A DNA stretch of 64,000 nt, taken from contig NZ_BJTV01000007.1 of NCBI RefSeq assembly GCF_007176755.1, forward strand, positions 1 through 64,000, in the 5' to 3' direction. Within the stretch, counting starts at the first letter, position 1. Each line of letters opens with the position of its first letter. Positions 27,164-37,700 of the stretch are shown piece by piece. The notes under the pieces are model-generated. The model saw only the letters and a program-made list of their open reading frames with translations, searched no databases and was not told the DNA's origin. A program made the position numbers and the translations under genes. Source of the DNA: Streptomyces sp. 1-11. GTDB taxonomy: Bacteria > Actinomycetota > Actinomycetes > Streptomycetales > Streptomycetaceae.

Positions 27164-29380
27164 ATGTTCCGACGAATAGGCAACGCTGTCGTCCGACATC
27201 CCGTCTGGACGATCGTGGCCTGGCTGATCGCCGCGGTGGCGATCGTCGCCACCGCTCCCGCCCTGCCCTCGAACAGTGACGAGAGCAGTTTCCTGCCGAA
27301 GAGTTACGAGTCCATCCAAGCCGCGGACCTGCAGCAGAAGGCGTTCCCCAGCGCCTTCACGCCGTCCGCGATCGCGCTGTACCAGCGCACCGACGGCGGC
27401 CGGCTGACCGACGCCGACAAGCAGGACGTCGCCCGGATCACCACCGAGCTGGGCAAGAAGCACATCGACCAGGTGCAGAAGGTCGTCCCCGGCCAGCCGT
27501 CCAAGGACGGCAGGTACGACCTGACCCTGGTCCAGATGGACAGCAAGAAAGCCGGCCAGCCCGAACAGGCCGACGCGGCCGCGGTGTTGCGCGACGACGT
27601 CAAGCAACTCGCCAAGGGCACGCACCTGGAGGTCAAACTGGGCGGCTCCGCGGCCCAGGCGCTCGACCAGCAGGACTCCTCCAAACGCGGACAGGCACTG
27701 ATCGGCATCGGCACCTTCGTCATCATCCTGGTGACGCTGCTGATCATCTTCCGGGCGCCGATCCTCGCCGTCCTGCCGCTGATCCTGATCGGCCTGGTGT
27801 CCGCCGTCGCCAACGGGCTGATCGCCTACGCCACCAAGCTGTTCGACCTGCAGGCCAACAGTTCGATCTCGTCGATCCTGATCGTCGTGCTCTTCGGCGT
27901 GGGCACGGACTACTTCCTGTTCCTGATGTTCCGCTACCGCGAACGCCTGCGCGCCGGCGACGAACCCAAGCAGGCCATGGTCAACGCGGTCGACCGGGTC
28001 GGTGAGGCCATCGCCTCGGCCGCCGGGGCGGTCATCATCGCCTTCCTCGCGCTGGTGCTGTCCACGCTCGGCTTCCTCAAGCAGATGGGTCCGGCGCTCG
28101 CCATCGCGGTCGCCGCCACGCTGGTCGCGGGCCTGACCCTGATCCCGGCCGTGGTCTCGCTCATCGGGCCGAAGGTCTTCTGGCCGTCCAAGTCCTGGCA
28201 GCGGGAACCGGAGAACGCCCGCTTCGCCGCCCTCGGCCGCGCGGTGCAGCGCCGCCCCGCGCTGACCGCCGGACTGTCGGGACTCGTCCTGGTCGTGCTG
28301 TCGCTGGGCATTCTCAACTTCAACGCCACCTTCGACCTGGCGTCCGGCTCCATGCCCAAGACCAAGGAGTCCATGGTCGCCCAGGACGAGATGCAGAAGG
28401 CGTACTCGGCGGGCGCGGCCGCTCCCACCGACGTCTACCTGTCCAGCACCGACGGCAAGCCGCTGGACCGGGGCGCGTTCGACTCCTACGCGCGCAAGCT
28501 CGGCGCCGTGGACGGGGTCGCGGACGCCCGCATGACCCAGGTCAACAAGGCGGGCACCACCGCGGACTTCACGGTCACGCTGAAGTACGAGGCGTCGACG
28601 GACAAGGCCATCGACGCCGTGGGCCGGGTGCGCGACGTCGCCCACGCCGACGCCCCCGACGGCACGGAGGCACTGGTCGGCGGCATGTCCTCGATCTACA
28701 AGGACATCGACGCCGCGGTCAACCACGACTACCGTACGGTCTTCCCCGTCGCCGCGATCCTCATCATGGTCATCCTGGGGCTGCTGCTGCGCAGTGTGGT
28801 CGCACCCTGGTACCTGATGGCCTCCGTGGGCCTGGGCTTCGGCGCCACCCTCGGTGCCACCGTGTGGATCTTCCAGAACGGCCAGGGCCACCCGGGCCTG
28901 ATGTTCATGCTGCCGGTGATCATGTACCTCTTCGTGGTCGCCATCGGCACCGACTACAACATCCTCATGATCGCCCGGCTGCGCGAGGAGGCCCGCGAGG
29001 GGCGCGAGCCGCGTGAGGCGGCCGGCATGGCACTCCGGCACGCCGGGCCGACCGTCGCCGCGGCCGGCTTCATCCTGGCGGCCACCTTCGCCACGATGAT
29101 GCTCGCGGGCAACGCGCTGCTCACGGAGATGGGTTTCGCCGTCTCCTTCGGCATCGCGGTCGCCGCCTTCGTGATGTCGATGTTCTTCACGCCCAGTCTC
29201 ACCGCGCTCATCGGACACGCCGCCTGGTGGCCGGGGCACGGTGACCGGGCCGTCGGCACCGGGACCGGCTCCGCCGGCGCGGACCCGGCCCACGGGGGCG
29301 AGGGCCGCGGCAGCGTCGCCCACGATCCCGCGGGCCGCAGCGACCAGGCGCCCACGATCGCGCCGTCGCAGCACGACTGA
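27164..29380 (+). CDS. MMPL-family (RND superfamily) exporter
   Basis: A 738-residue protein starting MFRRIGNAVVRHPVWTIVAWLIA after an AGGAGG site. It has the 12-helix MMPL layout: one helix, an extracytoplasmic loop (~40-185), a five-helix block (~190-355) with GTDYFLFLMFRYRERL, then the same plan again (~380-715) with GTDYNILMIARLREE. The Asp-Tyr pairs in both blocks are the proton-relay residues of the family. Members export lipids, peptides or antibiotics by proton antiport. A perfect terminator follows. It precedes the lanthipeptide genes, but nothing shows a link. Confidence 0.92.
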   Translation: MFRRIGNAVVRHPVWTIVAWLIAAVAIVATAPALPSNSDESSFLPKSYESIQAADLQQKAFPSAFTPSAIALYQRTDGGRLTDADKQDVARITTELGKKHIDQVQKVVPGQPSKDGRYDLTLVQMDSKKAGQPEQADAAAVLRDDVKQLAKGTHLEVKLGGSAAQALDQQDSSKRGQALIGIGTFVIILVTLLIIFRAPILAVLPLILIGLVSAVANGLIAYATKLFDLQANSSISSILIVVLFGVGTDYFLFLMFRYRERLRAGDEPKQAMVNAVDRVGEAIASAAGAVIIAFLALVLSTLGFLKQMGPALAIAVAATLVAGLTLIPAVVSLIGPKVFWPSKSWQREPENARFAALGRAVQRRPALTAGLSGLVLVVLSLGILNFNATFDLASGSMPKTKESMVAQDEMQKAYSAGAAAPTDVYLSSTDGKPLDRGAFDSYARKLGAVDGVADARMTQVNKAGTTADFTVTLKYEASTDKAIDAVGRVRDVAHADAPDGTEALVGGMSSIYKDIDAAVNHDYRTVFPVAAILIMVILGLLLRSVVAPWYLMASVGLGFGATLGATVWIFQNGQGHPGLMFMLPVIMYLFVVAIGTDYNILMIARLREEAREGREPREAAGMALRHAGPTVAAAGFILAATFATMMLAGNALLTEMGFAVSFGIAVAAFVMSMFFTPSLTALIGHAAWWPGHGDRAVGTGTGSAGADPAHGGEGRGSVAHDPAGRSDQAPTIAPSQHD

Positions 29381-29391
29381 CGGCGGCGCGA

Positions 29392-29431
29392 CGAGCGGCC
29401 CCGCCGGGCGGTGTTCCGGCGGGGCCGCTCG
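29392..29431 (+). terminator. Strong terminator hairpin after the MMPL gene
   Basis: Perfect 16-bp arms (29392-29407 and 29416-29431) enclose an 8-base loop. It starts 11 bases after the MMPL stop and isolates that gene from the lanthipeptide locus. Confidence 0.85.
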
Positions 29432-29475
29432 CGTTCGTCCCAGGGCCGGGGGCTTTCGCCGGGTGGGGGAGGGGC

Positions 29476-29760
29476 GTCGCGATCCAGCCGTGCACGCGGC
29501 AGGCCGAGGCGTTCCGGATGGCGAACGCCGTTTCGCAGCACCGGGCCGCGAGCATCCGGACCCGCGGCCGAGACCGGGCCGTGCGCGCGGGCCGGGCGTT
29601 GCACAACGGCATCGTCAGGGTGACCGCTCACGGCCTGACCGTCTCGGTGACGCCCCAGGGCGGAGGGTGCCACTCCGGCGCCGGCAGCGATCCGTCCCTC
29701 AGCGGGCCGTTCGACTACACGCAGGTCAAGCACGTCCGCTGTGAGGGGGCGGGCGGGCCG
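29476..29760 (+). pseudogene. Coding-like remnant upstream of lanA
   Basis: This frame has strong third-position GC from about 29476 to 29755 and encodes a basic stretch followed by HNGIVRVTAHGLTVSVTP. It has no good ribosome site, and the codon bias collapses after ~29770 while the frame runs on to a stop at 29901. It is probably a fragment of a decayed gene. The family is not recognised. Confidence 0.3.
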
Positions 29761-29901
29761 GACGCACCGTCCCGGTTTCCTGGAGGGGGCATCAGTAGGG
29801 CCGGCGGACTGTGGCCGGATCAGGCATCTGACGGATGTTCGGATGTCGCAATACTCGGGAGGCCGGGCAATCCGCCCGAACCCATCCTCCGGAGGCCGTA
29901 G

Positions 29902-30102
29902 ATGCCGCAGTCCAGTGTTCACACCGCCGCCGTGCTCGAAGCCTGGCTGTCGGGCGCCGAGAGCGCCCAGGGCCAGATCAACCCCGCCGGGCCGCTGTAC
30001 GTCGGCGGCGCCGCCGCGGAGGCCGCGCTCACCGACCCCAGCGACTCCCTGTACGGCTTCTGTTCCAGCCCGAGCGGGTCGCACGGCAGCTGGTGCTGCT
30101 GA
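29902..30102 (+). CDS. lanA: Class II lanthipeptide precursor
   Basis: A 66-residue peptide whose ATG follows GGAGG. Residues ~1-36 are a Leu/Glu/Ala leader (HTAAVLEAWLSGAESAQG) with a Gly-Gly at 35-36 that could be the processing site. The C-terminal part is Ser-rich and ends FCSSPSGSHGSWCC, with Cys54, Cys65 and Cys66 and dehydratable Thr44, Ser47, 49, 55, 56, 58, 60 and 63. It lies 102 bp upstream of a LanM gene, in the expected order and strand. Up to three lanthionine rings are possible. Adjacent terminal cysteines are uncommon. Activity and ring topology are unknown. Confidence 0.85.
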   Translation: MPQSSVHTAAVLEAWLSGAESAQGQINPAGPLYVGGAAAEAALTDPSDSLYGFCSSPSGSHGSWCC

Positions 30103-30204
30103 TCGCGTGAGCGGGGGAGCCGCGTGCGAGGCGGCGCGGCTCCCTCGTCCTGTCGGCGGGCCCAGCGGGGCGTGGACGTGGTGCGGAGAGGGAGACGGCG
30201 AACG

Positions 30205-33042
30205 GTGAGCGGACCGGTGGCACAGCGGCAGGAAGCGGGCGAGACCGAGTGGTTCGCCCGGCCCGTACGGAACATCGCCCGGCCGTGGCGGGACGAGCTG
30301 GCCCGGCGGCTGGCCGCCGTGGACGGCCTGGACCGCGCGGAACGCGCGACGGTGCTGGAGGCCGGTCACACCGCGCTGCTTCGGTCCCTGCACGCCAAAC
30401 TGTCCCGGCTGTTCCTGATCGAACTGCACGCGCTGCGCATGACGGCCGGAGGCGGACCCGTACCCGAGGACGCGGCGGCGGGCACCGGCACCCGGATCTG
30501 GAGCGAGTTCATCGAGCGGGCCTGCGAGGACGGCTACCTCGACCGGCTGGCGGGCCGGTACCCGACCCTCGCGTCCCGCGTCGCCTCGGTGGCCCGCCTT
30601 TCGGTGACGGCGACGACCGGTTTCGCGCAACGACTGGCCGAGGACCGGGTGTTGCTCCGCCGGCTGCTGGGGGCGCAGGCGGGCGAGCTGCGCGCCGTCA
30701 CGTTCGGGGCGGGCGACAGCCACCGGGGCGGCCTCACGGTCAGTCGGGCCGACTTCGCCGGCGGCAGCGTGATGTACAAGCCGCGCCCGCCGGAGACCGA
30801 CGTGGCGCTCGGCGGGCTGCTGGACGAGATCTACGCTGACCTCCCCGACGCGCCGGCGCCCGGGGAACGCATCCGGGTGCCGCGCATGCTGGGGCGCGGC
30901 GGCTACGGCTGGGCCGAGTTCGTCGGCCACCGCTACTGCGCCGATGACACCGAACTCGCCGCGTTCTACCGCAACATCGGCCACTGGCTGGCCGTGCTGC
31001 GCTTCACCGGCGGCACCGACATGCACGCCGAGAACATGATCGCCGCGGGCCCGGTGCCCGTCATCGTGGACGCCGAGACGCTCTTCGACGCTCCCGCTCC
31101 CTTCCCGCCCAGCGGCCGGGGCGACGCGGTGGACGTGGCGGCCGCCGCGATCCGCCGCACGGTGCTGCGCACCGGACTGCTGCCCGTGCGCGGCACCGGT
31201 TTCGCGCTCGGCGGGGTGGACATCTCCGGCGTCGGGGCGCTGCCCGGACAGCAGCCGCTGATCCCGAACCCGGTGATCGCGGACGGCGGCACCGCGGCGG
31301 CCCGCTTCCAGGTGGACCTGGTGGCCATGCCCGGCGCGGGCAACCACCCGAGCCCCACCCCCGTGCTGAGCGCGTACTGGGACCGGGTCCTGACGGGCTT
31401 CAAGGAGATGACCGCACACCTGCGCCGGCCCGGAACCGACCCCTGCCGGCTGCTGCGCCGTTTCGAGGGCGCCCGGGCGCGCCGGATCCTGCGGCCGACG
31501 CAGGCGTACGTCGACATCGGCCGGATGCTGTGGCACCCGGCGTCGCTGCACGACGAGCCGGCGGCCGTCGAACGGGCCCGGGACATCCTGCGGCGCAACG
31601 CCGAGGTGCTGCCGGGCGCGCCGACGGACCGGGAGACGATCGACGGCGAGATCGCGGAACTCCTGGCCGGCGACGTCCCCATGTTCACCTTCACCGTCGA
31701 CCCGGCGGCCGTCCGGGCCACGGTCGAGGACTGGCGCACCGCGGACCTCAAGCTGGAGGAGTCGGTGATCCAGGACGCGCTGGTGGGCGCCTACCTCAAC
31801 GAGCGTTCGCTGCCCGCGCGGGTGCAGGAGGCCGCGCACGACCCGCACGCACGCGACGCGGAGCGGCGGCGCCGGGAGCTGGCGGCGCGGATGGTGCGGC
31901 GGCTGTGCGACGGCGCGGTGCGCGGCGAGGACGGCACGGTCACCTGGATCAGTCCCGTCTTCACGCCCGCGGGATGGTCCATCAGGGTGCTGCCCGCCGA
32001 CCTGTACACCGGGCAGGGCGGGGTGGCCCTCACCCTCGCCGAGTACCTGACCGAGGCGCGGGCCGGCCGGGCCGACGAGGTGCCGGGCGTCGCGGAGACG
32101 TACGAGGGCGCGCTGCGCGTGCTGGCCGGTACCGAGGAGCGGACGCCGACCCCCTCGGCCGGGGCGTTCAGCGGCGCCGCGTCGCAGGTGTGGACCTGGC
32201 TGGCGCTGCACCGGGTGTTGGGCGAGGACCGGCTGCTGGAGCGGGCGGCCGGACGCGCCGAACTGCTGGAGGGCCCGCTCGTCGACGACGACGTCGAGGT
32301 GGACCTGCTGAACGGGGCGGCCGGCGGCATCGTCCCGCTGCTCGACCTGGCCGAGGCGACAGGGCAGGACCGCTGGCTGGCCGCCGCCGCGCACATCGGG
32401 CGCAGGCTGGCCGGGCTGGCCGTCGTGGACGCGAGCGGCGCGCGCTGGACGACCCGGCTCAACCCGGAGGGCATCGGAGGCTTCGCCCACGGCGCGACCG
32501 GCATCGGCTGGGCGCTGGCCCGGCTCTCCCTGAGCGAGGCGGGGTCAGCGGCCGAACGGCGCGACTGGAGCGGGCTCGCCGAGCGTGCCTTCGCCTACCA
32601 GGAGTCCCTGTGGCGGCCCGGAGCCGGCAACTGGCAGGACGTCCGGGTCGGCGCCGAGGAGGACTTCTTCACGAGCTGGTGCCACGGCAGCGCCGGGATC
32701 GGGACCGGCATGCTCGACCTCCACCGGCGCACCGGCGATCCGGCCCGCCTGGACATGGCCCGGCGGGCCGCGGCCGCCTGCGCCGCGGAGGGCTTCGGCT
32801 GGAGCCACACGCTGTGCCACGGGGACCTGGGGCTGTGGCAGTTCCTCACCGCCATGGAGTTCGGCGAGCGCGCCGGGCTGGACGGTGAGATCCTCACCAG
32901 TCTCGAACAGCGCGGCCCGGTGGGCGGGCTGGCCCGGGAGGCCTTCTCCCCGAGCCTCATGTCAGGGCTCGCGGGCGTCGTGCACACGTTGCTGCGCATG
33001 CACCCGGCGGCTTCCCTGCCCGACCCCCTGCTCCTCGACTGA
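30205..33042 (+). CDS. lanM: Class II lanthipeptide synthetase (LanM)
   Basis: A 945-residue enzyme from a GTG start with GGAGA upstream. The N-terminal DUF4135 dehydratase domain (~120-490) has VMYKPRP, GGTDMHAENMIA and VIVDAETLFD; the last two hold the kinase-like catalytic and metal-binding residues. The C-terminal LanC-like cyclase (~590-945) has zinc ligands Cys826 (SWCHGSAGIG), Cys871 and His872 (LCHGDLGL). It phosphorylates and dehydrates Ser/Thr of the precursor, then adds Cys thiols to form lanthionines. All visible catalytic motifs are intact. No LanT transporter-protease gene is adjacent, so export and leader removal must be done elsewhere. Confidence 0.94.
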   Translation: MSGPVAQRQEAGETEWFARPVRNIARPWRDELARRLAAVDGLDRAERATVLEAGHTALLRSLHAKLSRLFLIELHALRMTAGGGPVPEDAAAGTGTRIWSEFIERACEDGYLDRLAGRYPTLASRVASVARLSVTATTGFAQRLAEDRVLLRRLLGAQAGELRAVTFGAGDSHRGGLTVSRADFAGGSVMYKPRPPETDVALGGLLDEIYADLPDAPAPGERIRVPRMLGRGGYGWAEFVGHRYCADDTELAAFYRNIGHWLAVLRFTGGTDMHAENMIAAGPVPVIVDAETLFDAPAPFPPSGRGDAVDVAAAAIRRTVLRTGLLPVRGTGFALGGVDISGVGALPGQQPLIPNPVIADGGTAAARFQVDLVAMPGAGNHPSPTPVLSAYWDRVLTGFKEMTAHLRRPGTDPCRLLRRFEGARARRILRPTQAYVDIGRMLWHPASLHDEPAAVERARDILRRNAEVLPGAPTDRETIDGEIAELLAGDVPMFTFTVDPAAVRATVEDWRTADLKLEESVIQDALVGAYLNERSLPARVQEAAHDPHARDAERRRRELAARMVRRLCDGAVRGEDGTVTWISPVFTPAGWSIRVLPADLYTGQGGVALTLAEYLTEARAGRADEVPGVAETYEGALRVLAGTEERTPTPSAGAFSGAASQVWTWLALHRVLGEDRLLERAAGRAELLEGPLVDDDVEVDLLNGAAGGIVPLLDLAEATGQDRWLAAAAHIGRRLAGLAVVDASGARWTTRLNPEGIGGFAHGATGIGWALARLSLSEAGSAAERRDWSGLAERAFAYQESLWRPGAGNWQDVRVGAEEDFFTSWCHGSAGIGTGMLDLHRRTGDPARLDMARRAAAACAAEGFGWSHTLCHGDLGLWQFLTAMEFGERAGLDGEILTSLEQRGPVGGLAREAFSPSLMSGLAGVVHTLLRMHPAASLPDPLLLD

Positions 33043-33044
33043 CT

Positions 33045-33078
33045 GTCCGGGGGAGCCCCGGCCGGGGCTCCCCCGGAC
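33045..33078. terminator. Terminator hairpin after lanM
   Basis: Perfect 16-bp arms (33045-33060 and 33063-33078) with a 2-base spacer start 3 bases after the lanM stop. It also faces the convergent lipoprotein gene. Confidence 0.85.
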
Positions 33079-33207
33079 CAGCCGCCGTGGGGCACGACCC
33101 GGAGGACCTCGCGGTCAGGTCACCGCACGAGCCCATCGGCACCCTCTCCGCCCGGAGCCGGGGTCACCGCCACCTGGTACGCCCTACCGCCGGTCCCCAG
33201 GCGGCCA

Positions 33208-34134
33208 TCAGGACCGATGCTGTCCGACGAACGAGTGGATGGCCCGGACCACGCGCCTGCGATCGCCCGTCCCCATGGCGGGAGCCTGTTCCGTCTGTGT
33301 GAGGAACAGGCCCAGGCTCGCGGTGCAGATGTCGTCCTGCCGGTCCGGCAGACTGCAGGAGATCGACAGCCCCTCCGAATACCGGTGCCCCGAGTACGTC
33401 GATTGACGGGACAGGAACAGGGCCACGGTGCCATAGCGCGCCGTCGTCTCGCTGTCCTCCGCGTCCCCCCGGCCCCACAGATCCCCGGAGCCGGGACGCT
33501 TCGCCCAGACAAGTGACGCGTAGAGGCCGCGGACACCCGTCGGTATGGGCCGGACCTCGGTACCCCGAGGCTTCGAGCATTCCGCTCCCGGAGCGAGACG
33601 TGCCACCTCAGGAATGTACGCGCAGCCGTACGTCGCCTGCATGGCGGCTCCACCGGGGGAGAAGACCTCCCAGATCCCCGCACTTCCGTCAGCCGGCCCG
33701 AGTCCGATACGGCTGGCGCCGTCGGCGCCGAGGTAGATGTCGCAGGCTCCCTCCGGCCCGAGGACGTAGTGGACGGCTTCACCACGGCCCAGGCGCACTC
33801 CGGCGACGACTGCTCCGGGCGGCATCGTGAGCGGGTCCGGCAGACGTACGGTCCTCGGCAACGGGTCGCCGGGCGGCACGCTGAAGAACGCGTTCACCTC
33901 GCAGGGCCGGACCGCGACCGTCGGGTGCGACCGAAGGCCCGGCGTGGAGTGCCGTGCGGACGGAGGGGAGGGGTCCGACTGTCCTCGTGAGTTCGTGCAG
34001 CCTGCGAGCAGCAGCAGGATGACGGCCAGGGCGGCCCGTCCCGTCGTCCTGGCCGGGCGGCGGCGTCCCGTCTTCGGTCCGTGCCCCCTCACGACGTTGT
34101 GGGGCGAGGACCGTACCGACCGCGTACCGCGCAT
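33208..34134 (-). CDS. Lipoprotein, unknown function
   Basis: A 308-residue protein from the ATG at 34134, with GAGGGAGCGG upstream. It has a basic n-region, hydrophobic core and lipobox LLAGC (Cys ~45), so it should be a lipid-anchored surface protein. The mature part has paired Cys residues (CDIYLG, GCAYIPE, ECSKPRG, SCSLPDRQDDIC) that suggest disulfides. It has a domain ending VRAIHSFVGQ, similar to DUF3558-like actinobacterial lipoproteins in style, though I cannot assign it. It is divergent from the Trypco1 gene. Confidence 0.75.
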   Translation of the reverse strand: MRGTRSVRSSPHNVVRGHGPKTGRRRPARTTGRAALAVILLLLAGCTNSRGQSDPSPPSARHSTPGLRSHPTVAVRPCEVNAFFSVPPGDPLPRTVRLPDPLTMPPGAVVAGVRLGRGEAVHYVLGPEGACDIYLGADGASRIGLGPADGSAGIWEVFSPGGAAMQATYGCAYIPEVARLAPGAECSKPRGTEVRPIPTGVRGLYASLVWAKRPGSGDLWGRGDAEDSETTARYGTVALFLSRQSTYSGHRYSEGLSISCSLPDRQDDICTASLGLFLTQTEQAPAMGTGDRRRVVRAIHSFVGQHRS

Positions 34135-34363
34135 AGAAGTGGCCGCTCCCTCGGGCTGCGGACAAAGCTCGTCTCTGTGGGAGGACTTCCCCCTCCCGCC
34201 CTCCTCGCCGGGTACTCCGCTCGGCCCGCATCCCAGGGGCGCGGGGGTGGCTGACGGCCAGGCGGGCTGGGCGACTGAATCCCACACATCGCTGTCACCG
34301 TGGCGCTCAAGAGGTTACAACAGTGTGAGAGATGACCAACAGCGTGTCAGTAAAGGTGAGTTG

Positions 34364-34723
34364 ATGGAATCCATCAGCACGATGGTGTTGCCGGACGGCG
34401 GGGAGATCGCGTTCGCGGTGGAGGCGGGAGCCGAACTCCCCGCCGGCGAGGGACCGGTGAAGGCCGGGAAGGTGGGTGACGCGGTCCGGAGAATGCCGCA
34501 GACGCTGCAGAGCGCCTTGGACCCCGTTCGGCAGATGACGCGTACGGTGGTGGACCAACTGCGTGAAGTGGGGCCGGAGGAGGTCGAGATCGAGTTCGGC
34601 CTGAATCTGTCGGGCCAGGTCGGCGTGATCGTCAACAAGGGGGAGGCGACCGCTCACCTGAAGATCAGGATGCTCTGGCGCAAGACCGCAGGGACAGGAT
34701 CGGACGCAGGCGACGAAGCGTGA
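34364..34723 (+). CDS. Trypsin-co-occurring (Trypco1/CU044_2847-type) protein
   Basis: A 119-residue protein. It begins MESISTMVLPDGGEIAFAVE and continues to LRSVGPEEVEIEFG-like and FGLNLSGQVGVIVNKGEATAHLKIRMLW segments that match my memory of the Trypco1 domain. This family is encoded beside trypsin-STAND proteins in actinobacterial conflict systems. The next gene, 9 bp downstream, is such a protein. It probably acts as substrate, sensor or adaptor for the protease. Confidence 0.8.
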   Translation: MESISTMVLPDGGEIAFAVEAGAELPAGEGPVKAGKVGDAVRRMPQTLQSALDPVRQMTRTVVDQLREVGPEEVEIEFGLNLSGQVGVIVNKGEATAHLKIRMLWRKTAGTGSDAGDEA

Positions 34724-34732
34724 GCTGAAAGC

Positions 34733-37700
34733 GTGTCAGCGCGAGAGCGGTCCTCCTGGGTCTCCGCCGCCGTGGTGCAGGTCCTCACTGCCGACGGCGG
34801 TGTGGCAGGTGCGGGCTTCCTGGCGAGCGGGGACGTGGTCATCACCTGCGCGCATGTAACGCGGGCGGCCGGCAGCGGCCCAGGGGACCGACTGCGGCTG
34901 CGCTTCCCGCACCTCCCTGAGGAGCCGCTGGTCGAGGGAACGGTCCTTGCCGGAGCGTGGCGGGAGCCGGACGCGGAAGATGTGGCCGCCGTGCGTCTGG
35001 CAGAGGTGCCCACCGGGACCCGGGCGGTGCCGCTGGGTTCGGCCGCCGGGAGTTCGGGGCACCGGGTCTCCTCCTTCGGGTTCCCGGGTCAGGCACCCGG
35101 CGGCGGCCACTTCGGCTACGGCGTGGCAGGCGACCTGCTGCCCGCTGTCGCGACCGGCCCGCTCCTGCAACTGACGGACGCGAACGACCTGACGAGGGGC
35201 TTCAGCGGCGGGCCGGTGTTCGACGAGGTGACCGGCCTGGTCATCGGCATGGTCTCGGCGGTCGTGAAGCCGGACCCGCTGCACAGAGGACTCGGCATCG
35301 CCTACGCGACACCCGTGGAGACGCTGCGCACGGTGGTGCCCGGACTGGTGGAGCGCAAGGTGCGCCCCTACCGGGGACTCGCGCCGTTCACCGAGAAGGA
35401 CGCCAGATGGTTCCACGGCCGGCAGGCCGTGGTGCACCGGGTGCTGGAGTGCCTGCGCCGGCACCGGCTCGTACTGCTGCTGGGTCCCTCCGGCGCGGGA
35501 AAGTCCTCCGTCGTGCGGGCCGGAGTGATACCCGCGCTTTCCGGCGGCGCGCTGCCGGGCAGCGACCGGTGGGCGCACCTCCTGACGCGGCCCGGGCAGA
35601 ACCTTCTCGACGAACTGGAGCGGTCCGGGCTGTCCGATGCGGGAGATCAGGGCATCGGCCGGGCGGTGGCCCGCCATCTCGCCGAGGAACCGGCGGACCG
35701 GCTGCTTCTGGTCGTCGACCAGTTCGAGGAGCTCCTCACCCAGCCGTGGGGCGACGGCCGGAGTTCCCCCGCTCCCTCGGCGGCGGTCGAGGACCTCGTC
35801 GCGGCGATCGACGCCCACGTGGGACTCAGCGTGATCCTGATCATGCGCAACGACTTCTACCCACGCCTGGCCGACCTGTGCCCCGAGCTGCTGAACGCCG
35901 CGAGGCCCGGCTCGCTGGACCTGTCCACCGAACTCACGCTCCCCGAGCTGCGCGAGATCATCGTCCAGCCCGCGCTGGACGCCGGCGCGCGCTTCGAGGA
36001 AGGTCTGGCGGACCGGATCATCGAGGACTTCCGAGCTGCCGATTCCCTGGGCCGTACGCCTGCGACCCTGCTGCCCGCTCTCCAGCTCGCACTGTCCGAA
36101 CTGTGGGAACGCCGTGCTGACGGCCGCCTCACCCACGACGCCTACCAGCGCATCGGAGAGGTCGCGGGAAGCCTGACAAGCTGGTGCAACAACTCCTTGA
36201 ACGCGCTGCCCGCCGGTCACCGTCCCACCGCGCGACGCATCCTGACCGCGCTGGTCCGCCCCTCCGACGACGCCCACGGCATACCGGCCACCCGCCAGCA
36301 GGTGTCCCTCGCCCGGCTGCGCGTTCTCGCCCACGACGTCAAGGAGGCGCCCTCCGCCTCGGACGCCGTGTTCGAAGAGGTCATCGCCGCGTTGAGCCGC
36401 GACCGGGTCATCATCACCAGCACGACATCACAGTCCGACGGCCGGCCGGGTGAACCGGTCACCGAGCTGATCCACGACGCGCTGATACGTGACTGGAGCG
36501 ACCTGCGTCTGTGGATCGCGAGTGACCACCGTTTCCAGACATGGCTGCACCAGGTCACCGACCTGCACCACCGCTACGTCAGCACCGGCCTTCCCGCCGA
36601 CCTGCTCGTCGGCACCGCCCTCGCGGAGGGGCTGCAGTGGGCCCGCGAACGTGCCCTTCCCGCCGAGATCGCGGCTTTCCTCGCCGCCGGCGAGCGCCGC
36701 CAGCAAGCGGCGCTCCGCCGCACGCGACGCCTCAACACTCTCCTGGCGTCACTCCTGGCCCTCGCCCTGATCGTCACCGGCGTCGCCATCCGGCTCGGCC
36801 AGGAAGCGCTCGACGCGCAGCACCAGGCACAGTCCCGGCAGCTCGCCGCACAGTCCCAGGCCCTCCTGGACAGCGCCCCCGACCTGGCATCGCTGATGGC
36901 GGTCCAGGCGTACCAGACCTCGGCCACCCAGGAGGCGCGCACCAGCCTCCTGCGCGCGGCCGACCTCGGACTCGCCCACCTACTCGGCGCACCGGGCGGG
37001 GACATCCAGTCGGTGGCTTTCAGCGCGGACGGCAGGACGCTCGCCGGTGGCGGAAGGGACGGCCGGATCCGTCTGTGGGACGTCTCCTCGGGGCGGCAGC
37101 GAGGAGTCCTCGTCACCCATCATGGCGGCAAGGTGCGGTCCCTGGACTTCAGCCCGGACGGCAGGACGCTCGCGAGCGGCGGTGACGACGGCACACTCCA
37201 GCTGTGGGACGTGCGGGCGAACCGGTCGCGAGGTGAACTCGCCCTGCACGACGGATGGGTCTGGTCGGTGGCGTTCAGCCCCGACGGCAGGACGCTCGTC
37301 GGCGGCGGACACGACGGGAAGGTGTGGTTCTGGGACATACGCTCCGGCAAGCACCGGAGCGGCTCCGGCGCCGCACACCACGGCGAGGTGCGTTCCGTGG
37401 CGTTCGGTCCGGACGGCAGAACGGTCGCGAGCACGGGCACGAGCACGAGCGACCCCGCCAACGGCGAGATACGGCTGTGGGACGCCGCCACCGGTCGGCA
37501 GCGCGGCAGCACCATCACCGATCCCGGTAGCCAGGTAGGGGCGATCGCGTTCAGCCCCGACGGTGAAACACTCGCCGGCGGCGGTGAGGACGGCAGGATC
37601 CGCCTCTGGGACACCGCCTCCGGCCGGCAGCGGAACGACCCCCTGGCCCACGGCGGCGAAGTATGGTCGGTCGCGTTCAGTCCCGACGGGAAGACACTCG

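Noticed and set aside
28954..32490. 1,178-codon minus-strand frame opposite MMPL and LanM
   Set aside because: Both plus-strand genes have intact family motifs; this frame is an Arg/His/Gln-rich shadow.
27164..33042. MMPL exporter as the lanthipeptide transporter
   Set aside because: A strong terminator separates them, and MMPL proteins are not known lanthipeptide exporters.
33208..34134. Lipoprotein as lanthipeptide immunity protein
   Set aside because: It is convergent with lanM, behind a terminator, and has no immunity-protein motif; proximity alone is insufficient.
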